Part shown: one piece after another, positions 33,190-45,975 of the stretch
How positions within the stretch are numbered: the first letter of the stretch is position 1
Layout of the letters: every line of letters starts with the position of its first letter
Source: Chiridota heheva
Lineage: Eukaryota; Echinodermata; Holothuroidea; Apodida; Chiridotidae
Direction of reading: 5' to 3'
Length of the DNA stretch: 64,000 nucleotides
Assembly (NCBI GenBank): GCA_020152595.1
Contig: JAIGNY010000879.1
Span: forward strand, 549,001 to 613,000
Program-made: the position numbers and the translations under genes
The notes under the pieces: model-generated
The model's database searches: none
Seen by the model: the letters and a program-made list of their open reading frames with translations, nothing else
What the model was told of the DNA's origin: nothing

Positions 33190-35075
33190 TTGTTTGTTTG
33201 ATGAGGGCTTAAAGTCACCACGACAGCGAGGGTCAAATTGTGCCCGAGAGGTTAGATCATTTCAGAGGTACATGTAGGAGGAAAAGAAAATAGGGGAACA
33301 CGGGACTAAAAGCCAGAGAGCTGGAATCAAGAGAGGAAGTAAATGGGTGCAAAAAGGGGAAAAAGTAGAGAGAAGGGGTGGGAGAGGAAGACTAAATATG
33401 GTTGAGAGGGAAGCATGATGAAGGAAAGAGACAATTTTATCTGCTTTTTTTTTTTTCTTAGTGAAAGAGCGTGGCTATTGAGTTGTGGGGGACGAGGGAA
33501 AATCTGGGAAGGTTGTACAGGGGCAGGCAAAAAGGATGTGGTGGACTGTGAGGGTGCAATGACAATTGTTGCAGCGGGGTGAGGCAGCCAATAAGGAGGT
33601 GGGAGTGAGTAAGGCAGGTGTGACCTATTCTAAGGTGGGCAATGTGGACGTTGTCGACACAGGAGAGATTGTGGATGGTGGGTTTGATCAGAATGGTGGG
33701 CTGGATGACATGGAGTTTGTTATCAATTTGGGAGTCCCATGAGATTTGCCAGCAGTCACGATCAAGGACAGTGATAAGTGGTTTGATGTCAGAAAGGGTT
33801 TTGGGAAAGGGGTAGGAGGAAGGTTGAGGGCAGGCTTAGCAGCTGCATCAGCTCTGTCATTGCCAGGGATGCCAACGTTACTGGGTATCCAGAAGAAAAG
33901 AATACTTTTCCTGCAGACGAAGGAGGGGAAGGGAAGGAGGGGAGGGGGGGGTGGGTAGGGGAAGGAATTTATGTAGGAGGTGGGACATAAGGTGATCCCA
34001 TTTAAGATTGAGAAAAGAAGTAAGGACATATTTGGGAGTGACTCAATAAAGTTGAGGGAGAGTGGATGACCTTGGCCTCGGCCGAAAAGATGGACAAGTA
34101 GTTGGAAAGCCTGCTACTAACGGTGATGTCTTGGATGACGGCAGCAGCAGTTGTCTTGTCGCCTTCCTTGGAGCCATTAGTATAAATAGAGGTGTAGTTT
34201 GAGAATTAATCTTTGATTTGGTCATGGGAGGGGGGGGGGAATGCCCTCTTCTTTAAGGTAGGGGTTGGAGAGGGTGTGGCCAATACAAACTTGGAACAGC
34301 CTGGGTGAGAGAAAGTTTTGAATAAAGTTGGGGAGGTGGCCTCTGAGGCCAATGGTGTAAAGTTTGCGGGTAATGCCGTATTTCCAAGTAGTGTCAAAAG
34401 CTTTCTCGAGGTTGAAAAAGATGGCAATGAGGTGTTCTTTTTTTTGCAAAGGATTTCCGGATAATGGTGTCAACTGAATTAACTGGTCCAGGGTGTTGTG
34501 ATGTTTCCAGAATATGTTTTGGTAAGGGGAGAGAATTCTGTTGGTCTAAAGGAACCAGTTTAGTCATCTGTGGTTATCCTTTCCATAATTTTACAGAAAC
34601 AGCAGGTGAAGGCGATGGGGCGGTATCTGAAGGGGGCGGTACTGTTCTTCCCCGGTTTGGGGATAGGGGTGATGATAGCAGTCCTCCGGATAAGGGTAAA
34701 GAGTATGAGGACCAAAAGTGGTTGAGGATGGTGAGTAGGGTAGCAGTGGCCTTGTTGGGGAGGTGTTTTAGAAACGGCATGATAGGGGTATTATCTGGGC
34801 TCTTGGAGGTGCAGCCAGTGTCGTGGATGGCTTGGTTTAAATCAGAAAGGGTGAGAGGGCTATTGTAGCTTTTTTGGCTTTGAAAGCATTGGGGTAGTTG
34901 GCCGAGGACGAGATGTTGCTGAAAGAAGCGGCAAGGTGGTTAACAATATCCTTTTTCGCAGTGGAGTTACCATTCCAGGAGATATAGGAGATTGAAGACT
35001 TGCCCATCCTGACGTGAAACTTCTGTTCACCATACTCCAAACCTTCTTAGTGGGGGTGTTGATGGTGAGAGAAGA
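33190..35075 (-). mobile_element. Decayed RNase H-bearing LINE (jockey/I group)
   Basis: Minus-strand pieces in order. 34574-34780 encodes FLKHLPNKATATLLTILNHF (pre-RT linker) and, by frameshift, PIPKPGK-type sequence. 34222-34473 encodes AIFFNLEKAFDTTWKYGI and GLRGHLPNFIQNFLS, which is reverse transcriptase with N for the usual D in FFDLEKA. 34043-34225 is a frameshifted RNase H start. 33688-34029 encodes FFWIPSNVGIPGNDRADAAA, the RNase H end. LRIGHTCLTHSHLL and a C-rich zinc-finger-like end follow near 33540-33620. The 3' end near 33195 reads TTAAGCCCTCATCAAACAAA. Multiple frameshifts make it dead. The clade is inferred from the RNase H domain and the DTTW motif. Confidence 0.9.
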
Positions 35076-35601
35076 GATGAAGTTGTTTATTAAAGACCTC
35101 TTTCGTATATTGAGCTTGCTTGACCACTGAACTACTCCTTTAAAGATCTATTGGCAGATAGCAACAAGTTGATCTTGGAAGAAAATGTCACAACTAATCT
35201 GATCTAATTCATTTATACATCAATGAAACAGCTTTACACTGAAATATCTCCTTAACAGAATAAGATATTGAAGTAAAGTTTCTTCATCATTTTCTTGCCA
35301 GTATATCTTTCCTAAAGATGAACTTGTTTGACCACAGTACCATAAGTACAACAGGTCTAGTTGAAGTAATGCTTACAATTGATCCACATCTGTTTCCAGC
35401 AAAGGTTACCGTACTTTCAATAGATCTTAGCTATGGAATGCAATGTGCATACCCTAACCCTCTTTATCTATGTGTTCTCACTCAAGAACGAGCTCGTGAT
35501 CAGACCCAGCGTGGACAATCAGATCCACCAATTTTTCACTGTGATAACGCCCACCGGTTCTGATATCAGTGACTTGATCTTGATCCTAGTTTGAAGTCGA
35601 T
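35076..35601 (-). other. Intron sequence
   Basis: It contains short dispersed phrases shared with other places (CTTGCTTGACCACTGAACTA at 35110, also at 53429; ATATCTCCTTAACAGAATAAG at 35245, also near 11500 as ATATCTCCTTAACGTAATAAG, here given in parts). No exon was seen. Confidence 0.5.
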
Positions 35602-37060
35602 CCTCGCATGCAGCACCTCGCGTGCAGCGCCCGCGTGCAGCGCCCCGCGTGCAGCGCCCAGCGTGTAGCGCCCAGCGTGCAGCGCCCACAGGCGTGCAGC
35701 GCCCAGCGTGCAGCGCCCGCGTGCAGCGCCCAGCGTGCAGCGCCCGCGTGCAGCGCCCGCGTGCAGCGCCCAGCGTGCGCGTGCAGCGCCCGGCGTGCAG
35801 TGCCCGCGTGCAGCGCCCAGCGTGCAGCGCCCAGCGTGCAGTGCCCGCGTGCAGTGGCGTGCAGTGCCCGTGCAGCGCCCGCGTGTGCCCGGCGTGCAGT
35901 GCGCCCGCGTGCAGTGCCCAGCGTGCAGTGCGCCCGGCGTGCAGTGCCCAGCGTGCAGCGCCCAGCGTGCAGTGCCCAGCGTGCAGCGCCCCGCGTGCAG
36001 TGCCCCGCGTGCAGTGCCCCGCGTGCAGTGCCCCGCGTGCAGTGCCCCGCGTGCAGTGCCCCGCGTGCAGTGCCCCGCGTGCAGTGTCCCGCGTGCAGTG
36101 CCCCGCGTGCAGTGCCCCGCGTGCAGTGCCCCGCGTGCAGTGCGCCCCGCGTGCAGTGCCCAGCGTGCAGTGCCCCGTGCAGTGCCCGCGTGCAGTGCCC
36201 GCGTGCAGTGCCCAGCGTGCAGTGCCCGCGTGCAGCGCCCAGCGTGCAGCGCCCAGCGTGCAGCGCCCGCGTGCAGCGCCCGCGTGCAGCGCCCAGCGTG
36301 CAGTGCCCGCGTGCAGCGCCCCAGCGTGCAGCGCCCAGCGTGCAGCGCCCAGCGTGCAGTGCCCGCGTGCAGCGCCCGTGCAGCGCCCAGCGTGCAGTGC
36401 CCGGCGTGCGCCCGCGTGCAGCGCCCGCGTGCAGTGCCCGCGTGCAGTGCCGGCGTGCAGTGCCCGTGCGTGCAGTGCCCAGCGTGCAGTGCCCGGCGTG
36501 CAGTGCCCGCGTGCAGTGCCCCAGCGTGCAGTGCCCGCGTGCAGTGCCGGTGGCGTGCAGTGCCCGCGTGCAGTGCCCCGTGCAGTGCCGGCGTGCAGTG
36601 CCCCCGCGTGCAGTGCCCGCGTGCAGTGCCTCGCGTGCAGTGCCTCCCGGCGTGCAGTGCCCGGCGTGCAGTGCCCGGCGTGCAGTGCCCGGCGTGCAGT
36701 GCCCGGCGTGCAGTGCCCGCGTGCAGTGCCCAGCGTGCAGTGCCAGCGTGCAGTGCCCGCGTGCGTGCAGTGCCCGGCGTGCAGTGCCCGCGTGCAGTGC
36801 CCCGCGTGCAGTGCCCCGCGTGCAGTGCCCCGCGTGCAGTGCCCCGCGTGCAGTGCCCCGCGTGCAGTGCCCCTCGTGCAGTGCCTCTCGTGCAGTGCCT
36901 CGTGTGCAGTGCCTCGCGTGCAGTGCCTCGCGTGCAGTGCCTCGCGTGCAGTGCCTCGCGTGCAGTGCCTCGCGTGCAGTGCCTCGCGTGCAGTGCCTCG
37001 CGTGCAGTGCCTCGCGTGCAGTGCCTCGCGTGCAGTTCCTCGCATGCAATTCCTCGCATC
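35602..37060. repeat. GC- and CpG-rich 14-15-bp minisatellite, about 100 copies
   Basis: The unit is CGCGTGCAGTGCCC and variants. Units change along the array: GCAGCGCCCAGCGT forms dominate at the left, GCAGTGCCCCGCGT in the middle and GCAGTGCCTCGCGT at the right. Many units have lost or gained one to three bases. It is strikingly richer in G+C than its AT-rich surroundings. Frames of 456-527 codons exist on both strands (CSAPRAVPRVQCPA or HCTRGTAREALHA); mutual overlap and perfect repeat origin argue against coding. It lies in the 20-kb intron. Confidence 0.96.
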
Positions 37061-38630
37061 CCAAGTGAGAACACATGACATTGTCTTTTCTACATTCATT
37101 GGGCTGGTTTATTTTCGAAGGAACATGATCCAAAGATAAGTGAGACCATGACTTGAGACGAAAATACACTCATAATGAAGCATTACATTCCTTATCTTCT
37201 CAGTGAATCATTTAAGAAAAGTATTTGAATAGATATATAGGAAGAGCCAAGAGCGACAAACACGAGTAACAGACCGACGACAAATAAGAAATCCAATATC
37301 GTTTATTACGGACGTGATTGATGGTTTCGACAGTGATTGAAGCGAGGAGGCCTGAATGGGGCAATCTTGATTTATACATACAGTACTGTACAGCATATCA
37401 TCCTGAATAGTTATCAGCATGTGGTCTATAAGAGTGTACACATGCGCTCTATTGCAATAAAGACGGTACTACAATAAAACACATTACACATCTAAAACAA
37501 ATGTAGTACAAGCAAATACTGGCTGTTACAACATGCTAGATAAAAATGATCTTTCCCAAGTAGTCAAATTCCTTTAAAAAAAATGTATACCCCTTTTGAT
37601 TGCATGTCTAAATTTCTTTTTGTGTCTTCAATATTGACAACTGAAAAAATGTCTATTTATGCACTTATGACTAATATACTTCATTTTCGAAGAGAGCATT
37701 TAATGGCTGAGGATTTTTTTTTTTTTGAATTTATACAAAAGCTGTTTTGCAATAACAAAGTTCAACAATGATACTGGCATAAAAGTTTGATGAAATGCTT
37801 CATTTTCTTATATTTCATTTTCAAAGTTTTGAATTCAAACAAAAACAAAGTAAGCTCCCATTTCCTCTACCTATAAACACACTCAGAGGCACAGGAGAGT
37901 CATAACTTGCAAAGGCCTGATCGAGGCTCACTTTGCATAAGATCAAACACAAAAATATATAACAAGGCCATATGGAGACTTGACCCAAATGTCCCTCAGT
38001 TTTTGAGCGCCCCGCCCCCCAAGTCCTCACTACAGGCCTGAATAAATCTACTGTATGATAATATCTATCGGATCCTTCAATGATCTCAAATAAAGAAAGC
38101 AATTGTAAACACCCTTGAAATAAATGAATGACAATTTATAATCAATTCTTACAGAACTAATGCAGACTAATCTATACTATATAGGCTTACAGTATATCAC
38201 ATGATGTACGTATGGTGCAATATGTGTTCTATTTATAGCTGTACTAATGATTTTTTATTAAGATTTTAAACTTGAGGTCATTCAGTGAGTGCACTTAAAG
38301 CTTCTAAACTACATCTCATTACATAAGGGACGGAGATAATGCATAATTCACAAATTTACAGAACTTTGAAAAGATTCAAATTCAATAGTTAGTTGTTGTA
38401 TATAACAAGAAACAACCCCTTAAAGGTAAAATGGATATATAAAGATTATATATTCACAGGAAAGAGGTTGAAATTCTAAACAGAATATTTTTTAAATTAT
38501 GGCAAACACACAGATAGGTTTCTAGTTATATGCTAATACATATTTAGTTTGAAGCAAAAGTTGCAGTGTACAATATAACAGAGAAAGCAGCACTAACTCT
38601 GTAATGTACAATGTAATTAGAGGGGAAAGT
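37061..38630 (-). other. Intron sequence
   Basis: AT-rich. No exon, repeat or RNA gene was recognised. ORFs at 37208-37441 and 37821-38102 have no family signature. Confidence 0.5.
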
Positions 38631-38705
38631 GGTGAAATGATATCTTTGTAACCGCTGGTGCTACAAAGCTGAGTTTGGTCTTAAGATGTTCACAATGTTC
38701 ATGTT

Positions 38706-39417
38706 TTGTGGGACATAGGGAGGGATGACATGTGGGACATAGGTAGGGATGACATGTGGGACATATAGGGAGGGATGCAATGTGGGACATAGGGAGGGAT
38801 AATATGTGGGACATGCGGAGGGATGACATGTGGGACATAGGGAGGGATGCCATGTGGGACATAGGGAGGGATGCCATGTGGAACATAAGCAGGGATGACA
38901 TGTGGGACATAGGCATGGATGCCATGTGGAACATGGACAGGGATGCCATGTGGGACATAGGCAGGGATGCCATGTGGGACATAGGCAGGGATGCCATGTA
39001 GGACATAAGCAGGGATGCCATGTGGGACATCAGTAGGGATGCCATGTGGGACATAGGGAGGGATGCCATGTGGGACATAGGGAGGGATGACATGTGGGAC
39101 ATAGCGAGGGATGCAATGTGGGGCATAGGCAGGAATGACATGTGGAACATAGGCAGGGATGCCATGTGGGACATAGGGAGGCATGCCATGTGGGACATAG
39201 GGAGGCATGCCATGTGGGACATATCAATGGTATATAATGTGGGACATAGGACGGGATGCCATGTGGGACATAGTGTGGGATGCCATGTGGGACATAGGGT
39301 GACATACCATGTGGGACATACATGGTGGAATACCACGTGGATCATGAGAAGGATGGGATGTCATGTGGGACATGGGGCAGAATGCCATGTGGGACATGGG
39401 ATGCCATTTTGGTCATA
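38706..39417. repeat. 24-bp minisatellite inside the TIR element
   Basis: About 30 copies of a unit containing GGGATGCCATGTGGGACATA. The variable part is GGGA/GGCA/AGCA. Because 24 is a multiple of three, it opens frames on both strands (MWDIGRDA repeated on plus; MSHMASLP or YVPHGIPP on minus). It begins within 10 bp of the left TIR arm. Confidence 0.96.
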
Positions 39418-39426
39418 GTCGGAATG

Positions 39427-40026
39427 CTATTTTATATATGATATGGGTGTCAATTTGCATGGGCATGTACACCATGACGGTATTTTCCATTCTAGTTGAT
39501 TATAATAAGACATTGTTTTGTGAAAATTGCTAGTTTCACCTATGACCTTGGTTCCAGTATGTTTGACGATCATGTCTTGTGAACAAAGTGTCGGATTGAC
39601 TTCAAAATTACGGTAGTTCTTCATACATAGAATGACAACAAGTCGTTGATAGAGCAAATCTGGTTTGATCTGAACTTTTTCATCACCAATCTTACTAAGT
39701 GGTTTCTTTGATATTGTGACCACTGCATTTCTGTACCTGAATATAAATTGGTCAATAGTTCTTTCATCCATGGACAGTTCTTAATCTAAATTGTTTGATG
39801 GTTTTTTCACCAATGCTAATGGCATCTAGGACATTCACTTCATCACCAAATACAGTATTTTGTCATTGACAATGTTCTTCAAATCACAGTTTCCACTTCC
39901 AAATGTAATATGGTCTTTCAAAAACTGTCGGAACTTTTCAGAGTCCAAAGTATCTTGTTGTGATTCTTTCATGGAACATATCTTTATGCTGTTCCAAACT
40001 TTTGTACTGTGAGCCACAGACTTCAC
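39427..40026 (-). pseudogene. Decayed coding fragment, possibly of a multi-copy uncharacterised animal protein family
   Basis: Minus-strand 39835-40026 encodes VWNSIKICSMKESQQDTLDS and FGSGNCDLKNIVNDKI. After a one-base shift it continues FGDEVNVLDAISIGEKTIKQ. After a second shift 39427-39771 encodes TIDQFIFRYRNAVVTI, VQIKPDLLYQRLVVIL and more. The continuity of plausible sequence across two frameshifts shows a once-coding region of at least 190 codons. The layout (SLRNIV, VNVD-A-IGE-I, FKRK-AVTL, ALLFQRL) reminds me of a large uncharacterised animal family, but this is memory of pattern only. It is not functional as it stands. Confidence 0.55.
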
Positions 40027-40204
40027 CTAACTTAATTAAAGGACCACTGTGCTCCAGATGGCATTAACCAGCATTTCAGCTAATTTCTATTTAAAAAAAA
40101 TATTATAATGGCTAAAAACATTAACATTGCCTGATTGTGAACAGTTTAAGACCAAAATCAGCTTTGTACAGTAGCACCAGCGGTTACAAAAGTAGCATTT
40201 CACC

Positions 40205-42969
40205 ATTAGCATAATTAGCATATTTCGGCTCTATTTGCATAACATGACATATATTAATTACTTAAGTTACATGATCAAGCAAAATAACAAGGCTACTTAT
40301 GTAACGATAAAAAATATTGTTTTTTTTCTATATATGCTGGGCATGATTACAGTCACAATAAACGATCCAACTTGCAGAGAAAACTGACCAAAACTTAAGT
40401 GTGTACTTTGTATAGTTCCGCGAATTTTTAAATTTTCAAATGACATATGTCAGCTAATTTGGACCCTAAGTAGATTAACTAAGGTCTGTTGGAAAAATCC
40501 TTTTTTCTTCTTAGCCAAGCAGAACTGAGCCTTGCATTGTATACCCTTCTTTCACCTCCACAACAAAATAAAGCAAGTTTCTAACCTATGGATTCCTAGA
40601 GGGAACTCCATTTATGACCCATCAAATATCTAAGAAAAGGTCCTTAAAAATCCAATAAATAAGAACTCGTTTTGCAATAACTTTTGAGTTACTTCTTTGT
40701 GTCAAACGAAAGCTTAGACCATTTTCTGCCTCGTAGTGCGTTTCTTTGATTTATTCCACTTCATTCTCCCCCGTACTTTGAGGTACAAAGAAAAGAAACC
40801 TTTCATGCATTGACCATCTGCACACACTTGTGAACATTTTTGACATCTTAACTTCTTAGGTCTTTCCTTACAAGAGGATATAAAAAAAAGTCAATACCAT
40901 TTGTTCCCTTTTTTTCCTCTGTATTTTAACCCGCCAATCAAAGAGGCTGTACAAGCTTCTGTTATGCTAATGCTAATTTTGTGGCCTGTTGTGTAGCTAT
41001 TTAGTGTGCGCTGAGCTTACACACAAATTCAGGGAGTTAATTAAAAGTAAATTGAACATTAACCATGCAATTCTTTTCTCTTAGATGCATACTTAATGGC
41101 AAAAAAGGTTTCCCTATGTATAAACATAAGATATTAATTAACGTTGTTTACTTGGAAGTCTTTGTGGGGTGAAATTTCAACTTTTGTTTTCCACAACATC
41201 AAATTAATTCTGCATTAGACTTGTACAGTGTTCATGTTCAGAGACTAATATCTTGGGCCAGATGGCTTAAATGTCCAAGCATACAACTTGGCTGAATACC
41301 AGCGCTGACTTTCACCTTTGGTATTTTGCGTTATAGCTAAGTGAAATCAATATTACGAGCTTTGTCAATTTATGTAGCACCCCAAGAGCTTAATCACCAT
41401 TTCGCTTAATAGCATATAGCATAATGCATATCTTTTCTTAATTTGATGGAAACTTAATTCACCATTGCAATTTGTCTGCATATACCAGGAAATTTGTTGT
41501 GCTCTTGCCCCCCCCCCCCCCTCCCCAGTCAACTTCGCTGTACTTGTGTTTCAAGCCTCATGTTTTCTCCAATCAGCCTCACAAAAGTCAACTACAACCC
41601 ATACATAAACTATGGAAAATTGACTCACCATTGATATGTTTGCCACTCCAAATTTTGTGCGCTGTTTCGGCAACTTTTTTTTTAGTATATTTACACCTTG
41701 AGTTATGCTGAAACAAATATGTTATGCTTCTGTCTTTAATAGAAGCCATCAAATTTTCTAGTAACACCTTCCTTTACAAACAATTTTCAGCCGAAATGTA
41801 TCTAATTTTTGAAACTCGTCTGAACAAGTGGTTCTACTGCGAATAAATGTTTACATCCCTCAACCATTCACAGAGCTGTGTCAAAGGTTATGGGTGAACG
41901 TAAAAACTCACGAAGATAAAGTAAACCCAATAGGATATGTCCAATAACTATCCACCACCCCCTCCCCACCTTTTCCAATGAGAGATGAGTCTAATGCTTC
42001 CTATGCCCGTTCTCTACACCTGCTAATTGACGATCGGGTAAAGAAACTCTAGCTACTATACTCTCTTTCAAAGAATTGTTTTGAATAATTAAAAAATCAA
42101 AGGATTTAAATAAGAAAATTGTGAGGCACATGCCTACTTATGCATTACAAATTTGCTATATTGACATAGATCTGCTTAACGCCATAAAATGATCCAATTT
42201 TGAACCTTCTTTTTTCCTTTGTTTTTACTGCATTTTAAAGCAAAGTAGTGTTGCCTCTACCTATTTAAATATTTTTTAGGGATAAGTTACTATCTTTCTT
42301 TTCTTCTTTTGAAAATTTGAAAGTCCATCCCCACACCCACTGAATACAATATAGAATGGCATATCTATCCATTTAGGATCCCACATATCTGCTCTGTATC
42401 ATATCTTACAACTACCTTCATACTCTAATGGCACATTTATACTCTCGGAACTTGGCCTACGTACAAAAATAAAATATCTAATTAAGCATGAAACAGATAA
42501 TTCTCCACAAGCTTCACCGACTAACAAGATGTACTCTAAAAAGAATTTATCATCGTGATCACTGATAAGAGTCACGTACGGCATATGTACAAATTATTCA
42601 AATCGATTCTTTTAATACACTTGCTAAGCACCGAAACAGGTCAAAATTTGATCAAATTTGACGGTTGCAGTTAAAGATTTACTTATCAAACAATGGCTAT
42701 GCATGTTACCCCGTGGGCATTTTGATTTACGCTTGAAGGATTTGATGAAAGCAGATCAATATTTCATAAAATTTGTTCCTTTTAAGGAGATGAATATGAC
42801 AAACTTTTATGCTTTTGGCAAGCATCTATTTTATTAATTAATTAAGCAGGGCACAGTTGCAAGCACGACATAAATATGAAGACAAATTGCTAAAAATATC
42901 TAACAGATTTCAGGTACTAGTACTTGCATCCATGCCAAATATTCATGAAATATGCATGTGCCAAATCAG
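40205..42969 (-). other. Intron sequence
   Basis: About 2.8 kb of the 20-kb intron with no recognised exon, RNA gene or strong repeat. There is a C-run at about 41510-41525. Short ORFs at 41472-41711 and 42399-42584 have no family signature. Confidence 0.5.
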
Positions 42970-43663
42970 AGCCAACACTTCCTGGAAGGCTTATGACTCG
43001 AGATAATCAATAACAAAGCGTTCCAAATAGCGAGGCTAAAGGAGCACGTGATATGAAACTTTAGATTTGATGATATCATCTTTATCATGACCAATGATAT
43101 CAGTTTTACCACGAGACACCAATGATATCAGCTTTATCATGAGACACCAATGATATCAGCTTTATCATGAGACACCACTGATATTGTCTCAAAGAATAAT
43201 TTCACACTTACGGAATCAAGGTTTCTAACATATCTTTTAAATTCTGTATAATTTATTCCTTAGATACAAAGAAAATTAGGATAAAAAAACGATAAATCTT
43301 TATTTTCTCATCAAAATGTACATACTGTAGCAGTAGAAATCACAACAAAACAGAGGTTCGTGGAAGGCTTGATTCAAGATAATCACTAACAAAGTGTTCT
43401 AAAAAGCACAGCAGAAAGCTAAGCCATAATATTCATGATATAGTTGATAACACTTTAGATGATCAGATCTTTATTATGATCCAGACACCAAAGATATCAT
43501 GTTATAAACAATTTCACAAGAAATTCAAGGTTTTTAGTTTTTCAAATTCTGTATAATTTTTTCCTTAAATGCAAAGAAAACTAGAATAAGAATACAATAA
43601 TTATTCAATGGAGTGATTAAAGGCTGCCATAATAATTGTGACATCGTCGTGGATGAAGCTTCA
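42970..43663. repeat. Duplicated segment holding early stages of the 28-bp array
   Basis: Segment 1 (about 42975-43285) and segment 2 (about 43362-43585) share GGAAGGCTT, GATAATCA-TAACAAAG-GTTC, GATATCAT and AAATTCTGTATAATTT-TTCCTTA. Segment 1 contains about four and a half 28-bp units (43062-43187). Segment 2 contains only one (GACACCAAAGATATCAT). A third partial copy (43620-43663) leads directly into the main array. Confidence 0.8.
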
Positions 43664-45975
43664 GATTTGATATCATCTTTATCACGAGACACCAATGATA
43701 TCATCTCTATCACGAGACACCAATGATATCATCTCTATCACGAGACACCAATGATATCAGCTTTATTATGAGACCCCAATGATATCAGCTTTATCACAAG
43801 ACACCAATGATATCAGCTTTATCACGAGACACCAATGATATCATCTTTATCACGAGACACCAATGATATCATCTTTATCATGAGACACCAATGATATCAG
43901 CTTTATCACAAGACACCAATGATATCAGCTTTATCACGAGACACCAATGATATCATCTTTATCATGAGACACCAATGATATCAGCTTTATCATGAGACAC
44001 CAATGATATCAGCTTTATCACGAGACACCAATGATATCAGCTTTATCATGAGACACCAATGATATCATCTCTATCAGGGGACACCAATGATATCATCTTT
44101 ATCATGAGACACCAATGATATCAGCTTTATCACAAGACACCAAAGATATCATCGTTATCATGAGACACCAATAATATCATCTTTATCATGAGACACCAAT
44201 GATATCATCTTTATCATGAGACACCAATGATATCATCTTTATCATGAGACACCAATGATGTCAGCTTTATCATGAGACACCAATGATATCATCTTTATCA
44301 TGAGACACCAATGATGTCAGCTTTATCATGAGACACCAATGATATCAGCTTTATCACGAGACAGCAATGATATCATCTTTATCATGAGACACCAATGATA
44401 TCATCTTTATCATGAGACACCACTGATATCAGCTTTATCACAAGACACCAATGATATCAGCTTTATCACGAAACACCAATGATATCATCTTTATCACGAG
44501 ACACCAATGATATCATCTTTATCATGAGACACCAATGATATTATCTATATCATGAGACACCAATGATATCATCTTTATCATGAGACACCAATGATATCAG
44601 CTTTATCATGAGACACCAATGATATCATCTCTATCAGGAGACACCAATGATATCAGCTTTATCATGAGACACCAATGATATCAGCTTTATCACAAGACAC
44701 CAATGATATCAGCTTTATCATGAGACACCAATGATATCAGCTTTATCATGACACACCAATGATATCAGCTTTATTATGAGACACCAATGATATCATCTCT
44801 ATCACGAGACACCAATGATATCATCTCTATCATGAGACACCACTGATATCAGCTTTATCATGAGACACCAATGATATCATCTTTATCATGAGACACCAAT
44901 GATATCATCTTTATCATGAGACACCAATGATATCATCTCTATCACGAGACACCAATAATATCATCTCTATCAGGAGACACCAATGATATTATCTATATCA
45001 TGAGACACCAATGATATCAGCTGTATTACGAGACACCAATGATATCAGCTTTATAATGAGACACCAATGATATCAGCTTTATCACAAGACACCAATGATA
45101 TCAGCTTTATCACGAGACACCAATGATATCAGCTTTATCATGACACACCAATGATATAAGCTTTATTATGAGACACCAATGATATCATCTCTATCACGAG
45201 ACACCAATGATATCATCTTTATCATGAGACACCAATGATATCAGCTTTATCACAAGACACCAAAGATATCATCTTTATCATGAGACACCAATGATATCAT
45301 CTTTATCATGAGACACCAATGATATCAGCTTTATCACGAGACACCAATGATATCATCTTTATCATGAGACACCAATGATATCATTTTTATCATGAGACAC
45401 CAATGATATCATCTTTATCATGAGACACCAATGATATCATCTCTATCAGGAGACACCAATGATATCAGCTTTATCATAAGACACCAATGATATCATCTTT
45501 ATCATGAGACACCAATGATATCATTTTTATCATGAGACACCAATGATATCATCTCTATCAGGAGACACCAATGATATCAGCTTTATCATGAGACACCAAT
45601 GATATCATCTTTATCATGAGACACCAATGATATCATCTTTATCATGAGACACCAATGATATCAGCTTTATCATGAGACACCAATGATATCAGCTTTATCA
45701 TGAGACACCAATGATATCATCTTTATCATGAGACACCAATGATATCAGCTTTATCATGAGACACCAATGATATCAGCTTTATCATGAGACACCAATGATA
45801 TCAGCTTTATCATGAGACACCAATGATATCAGCTTTATCAGGAGACACCAATGATATCATCTTTATCATGAGACACCAATGATATCATTTTTATCATGAG
45901 ACACCAATGATATCAGCTTTATCACGAAACACCAATGATATCAGTTTTACCACGAGACACCAATGATATCATCTT
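43664..45975. repeat. 28-bp minisatellite, about 80 copies
   Basis: The unit contains GAGACACCAATGATATCA and one of GCTTTATCA, TCTTTATCA or TCTCTATCA, followed by TGA, CGA, CAA or GGA. The central TGATATCA is palindromic. Variant types are interspersed, with short recurring runs that suggest block duplication. Stops are frequent, so no long ORF is present. The array ends abruptly at ATCATCTTATAG. Confidence 0.97.

Larger units (their letters stand above)
38631..40204. mobile_element. TIR element carrying a minisatellite and a decayed coding fragment
   Basis: The left arm (38631-38697) starts GGTGAAATG and contains TTTGTAACCGCTGGTGCTAC, AAAGCTGAGTTTGGTCTTAA and GTTCACAAT. The right arm (40136-40204) is its inverse: TTGTGAACAG, TTAAGACCAAAATCAGCTTT, GTAGCACCAGCGGTTACAAA and CATTTCACC. 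Arms of about 68 bp surround 1.4 kb. Inside are the 24-bp array (38706-39417) and the broken frame (39427-40026). No transposase was recognised, so the superfamily is unknown and the element is presumably mobilised in trans. Confidence 0.85.

Noticed and set aside
35519..37169. ORFs of 456-527 codons rich in Ala, Arg, Cys and His on both strands
   Set aside because: Product of the GC-rich 14-15-bp array. All six frames are largely open and no non-repeat domain is attached.
38617..39418. ORFs with MSHMASLP or MWDIGRDA repeats
   Set aside because: Translation of the 24-bp array (8 codons per unit). The plus-strand frames stop and restart with unit changes, and no conserved domain flanks them.
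43664..45975. Possible CRISPR or regulatory array of GATATC units
   Set aside because: Adjacent 28-bp units with no spacers are a minisatellite.
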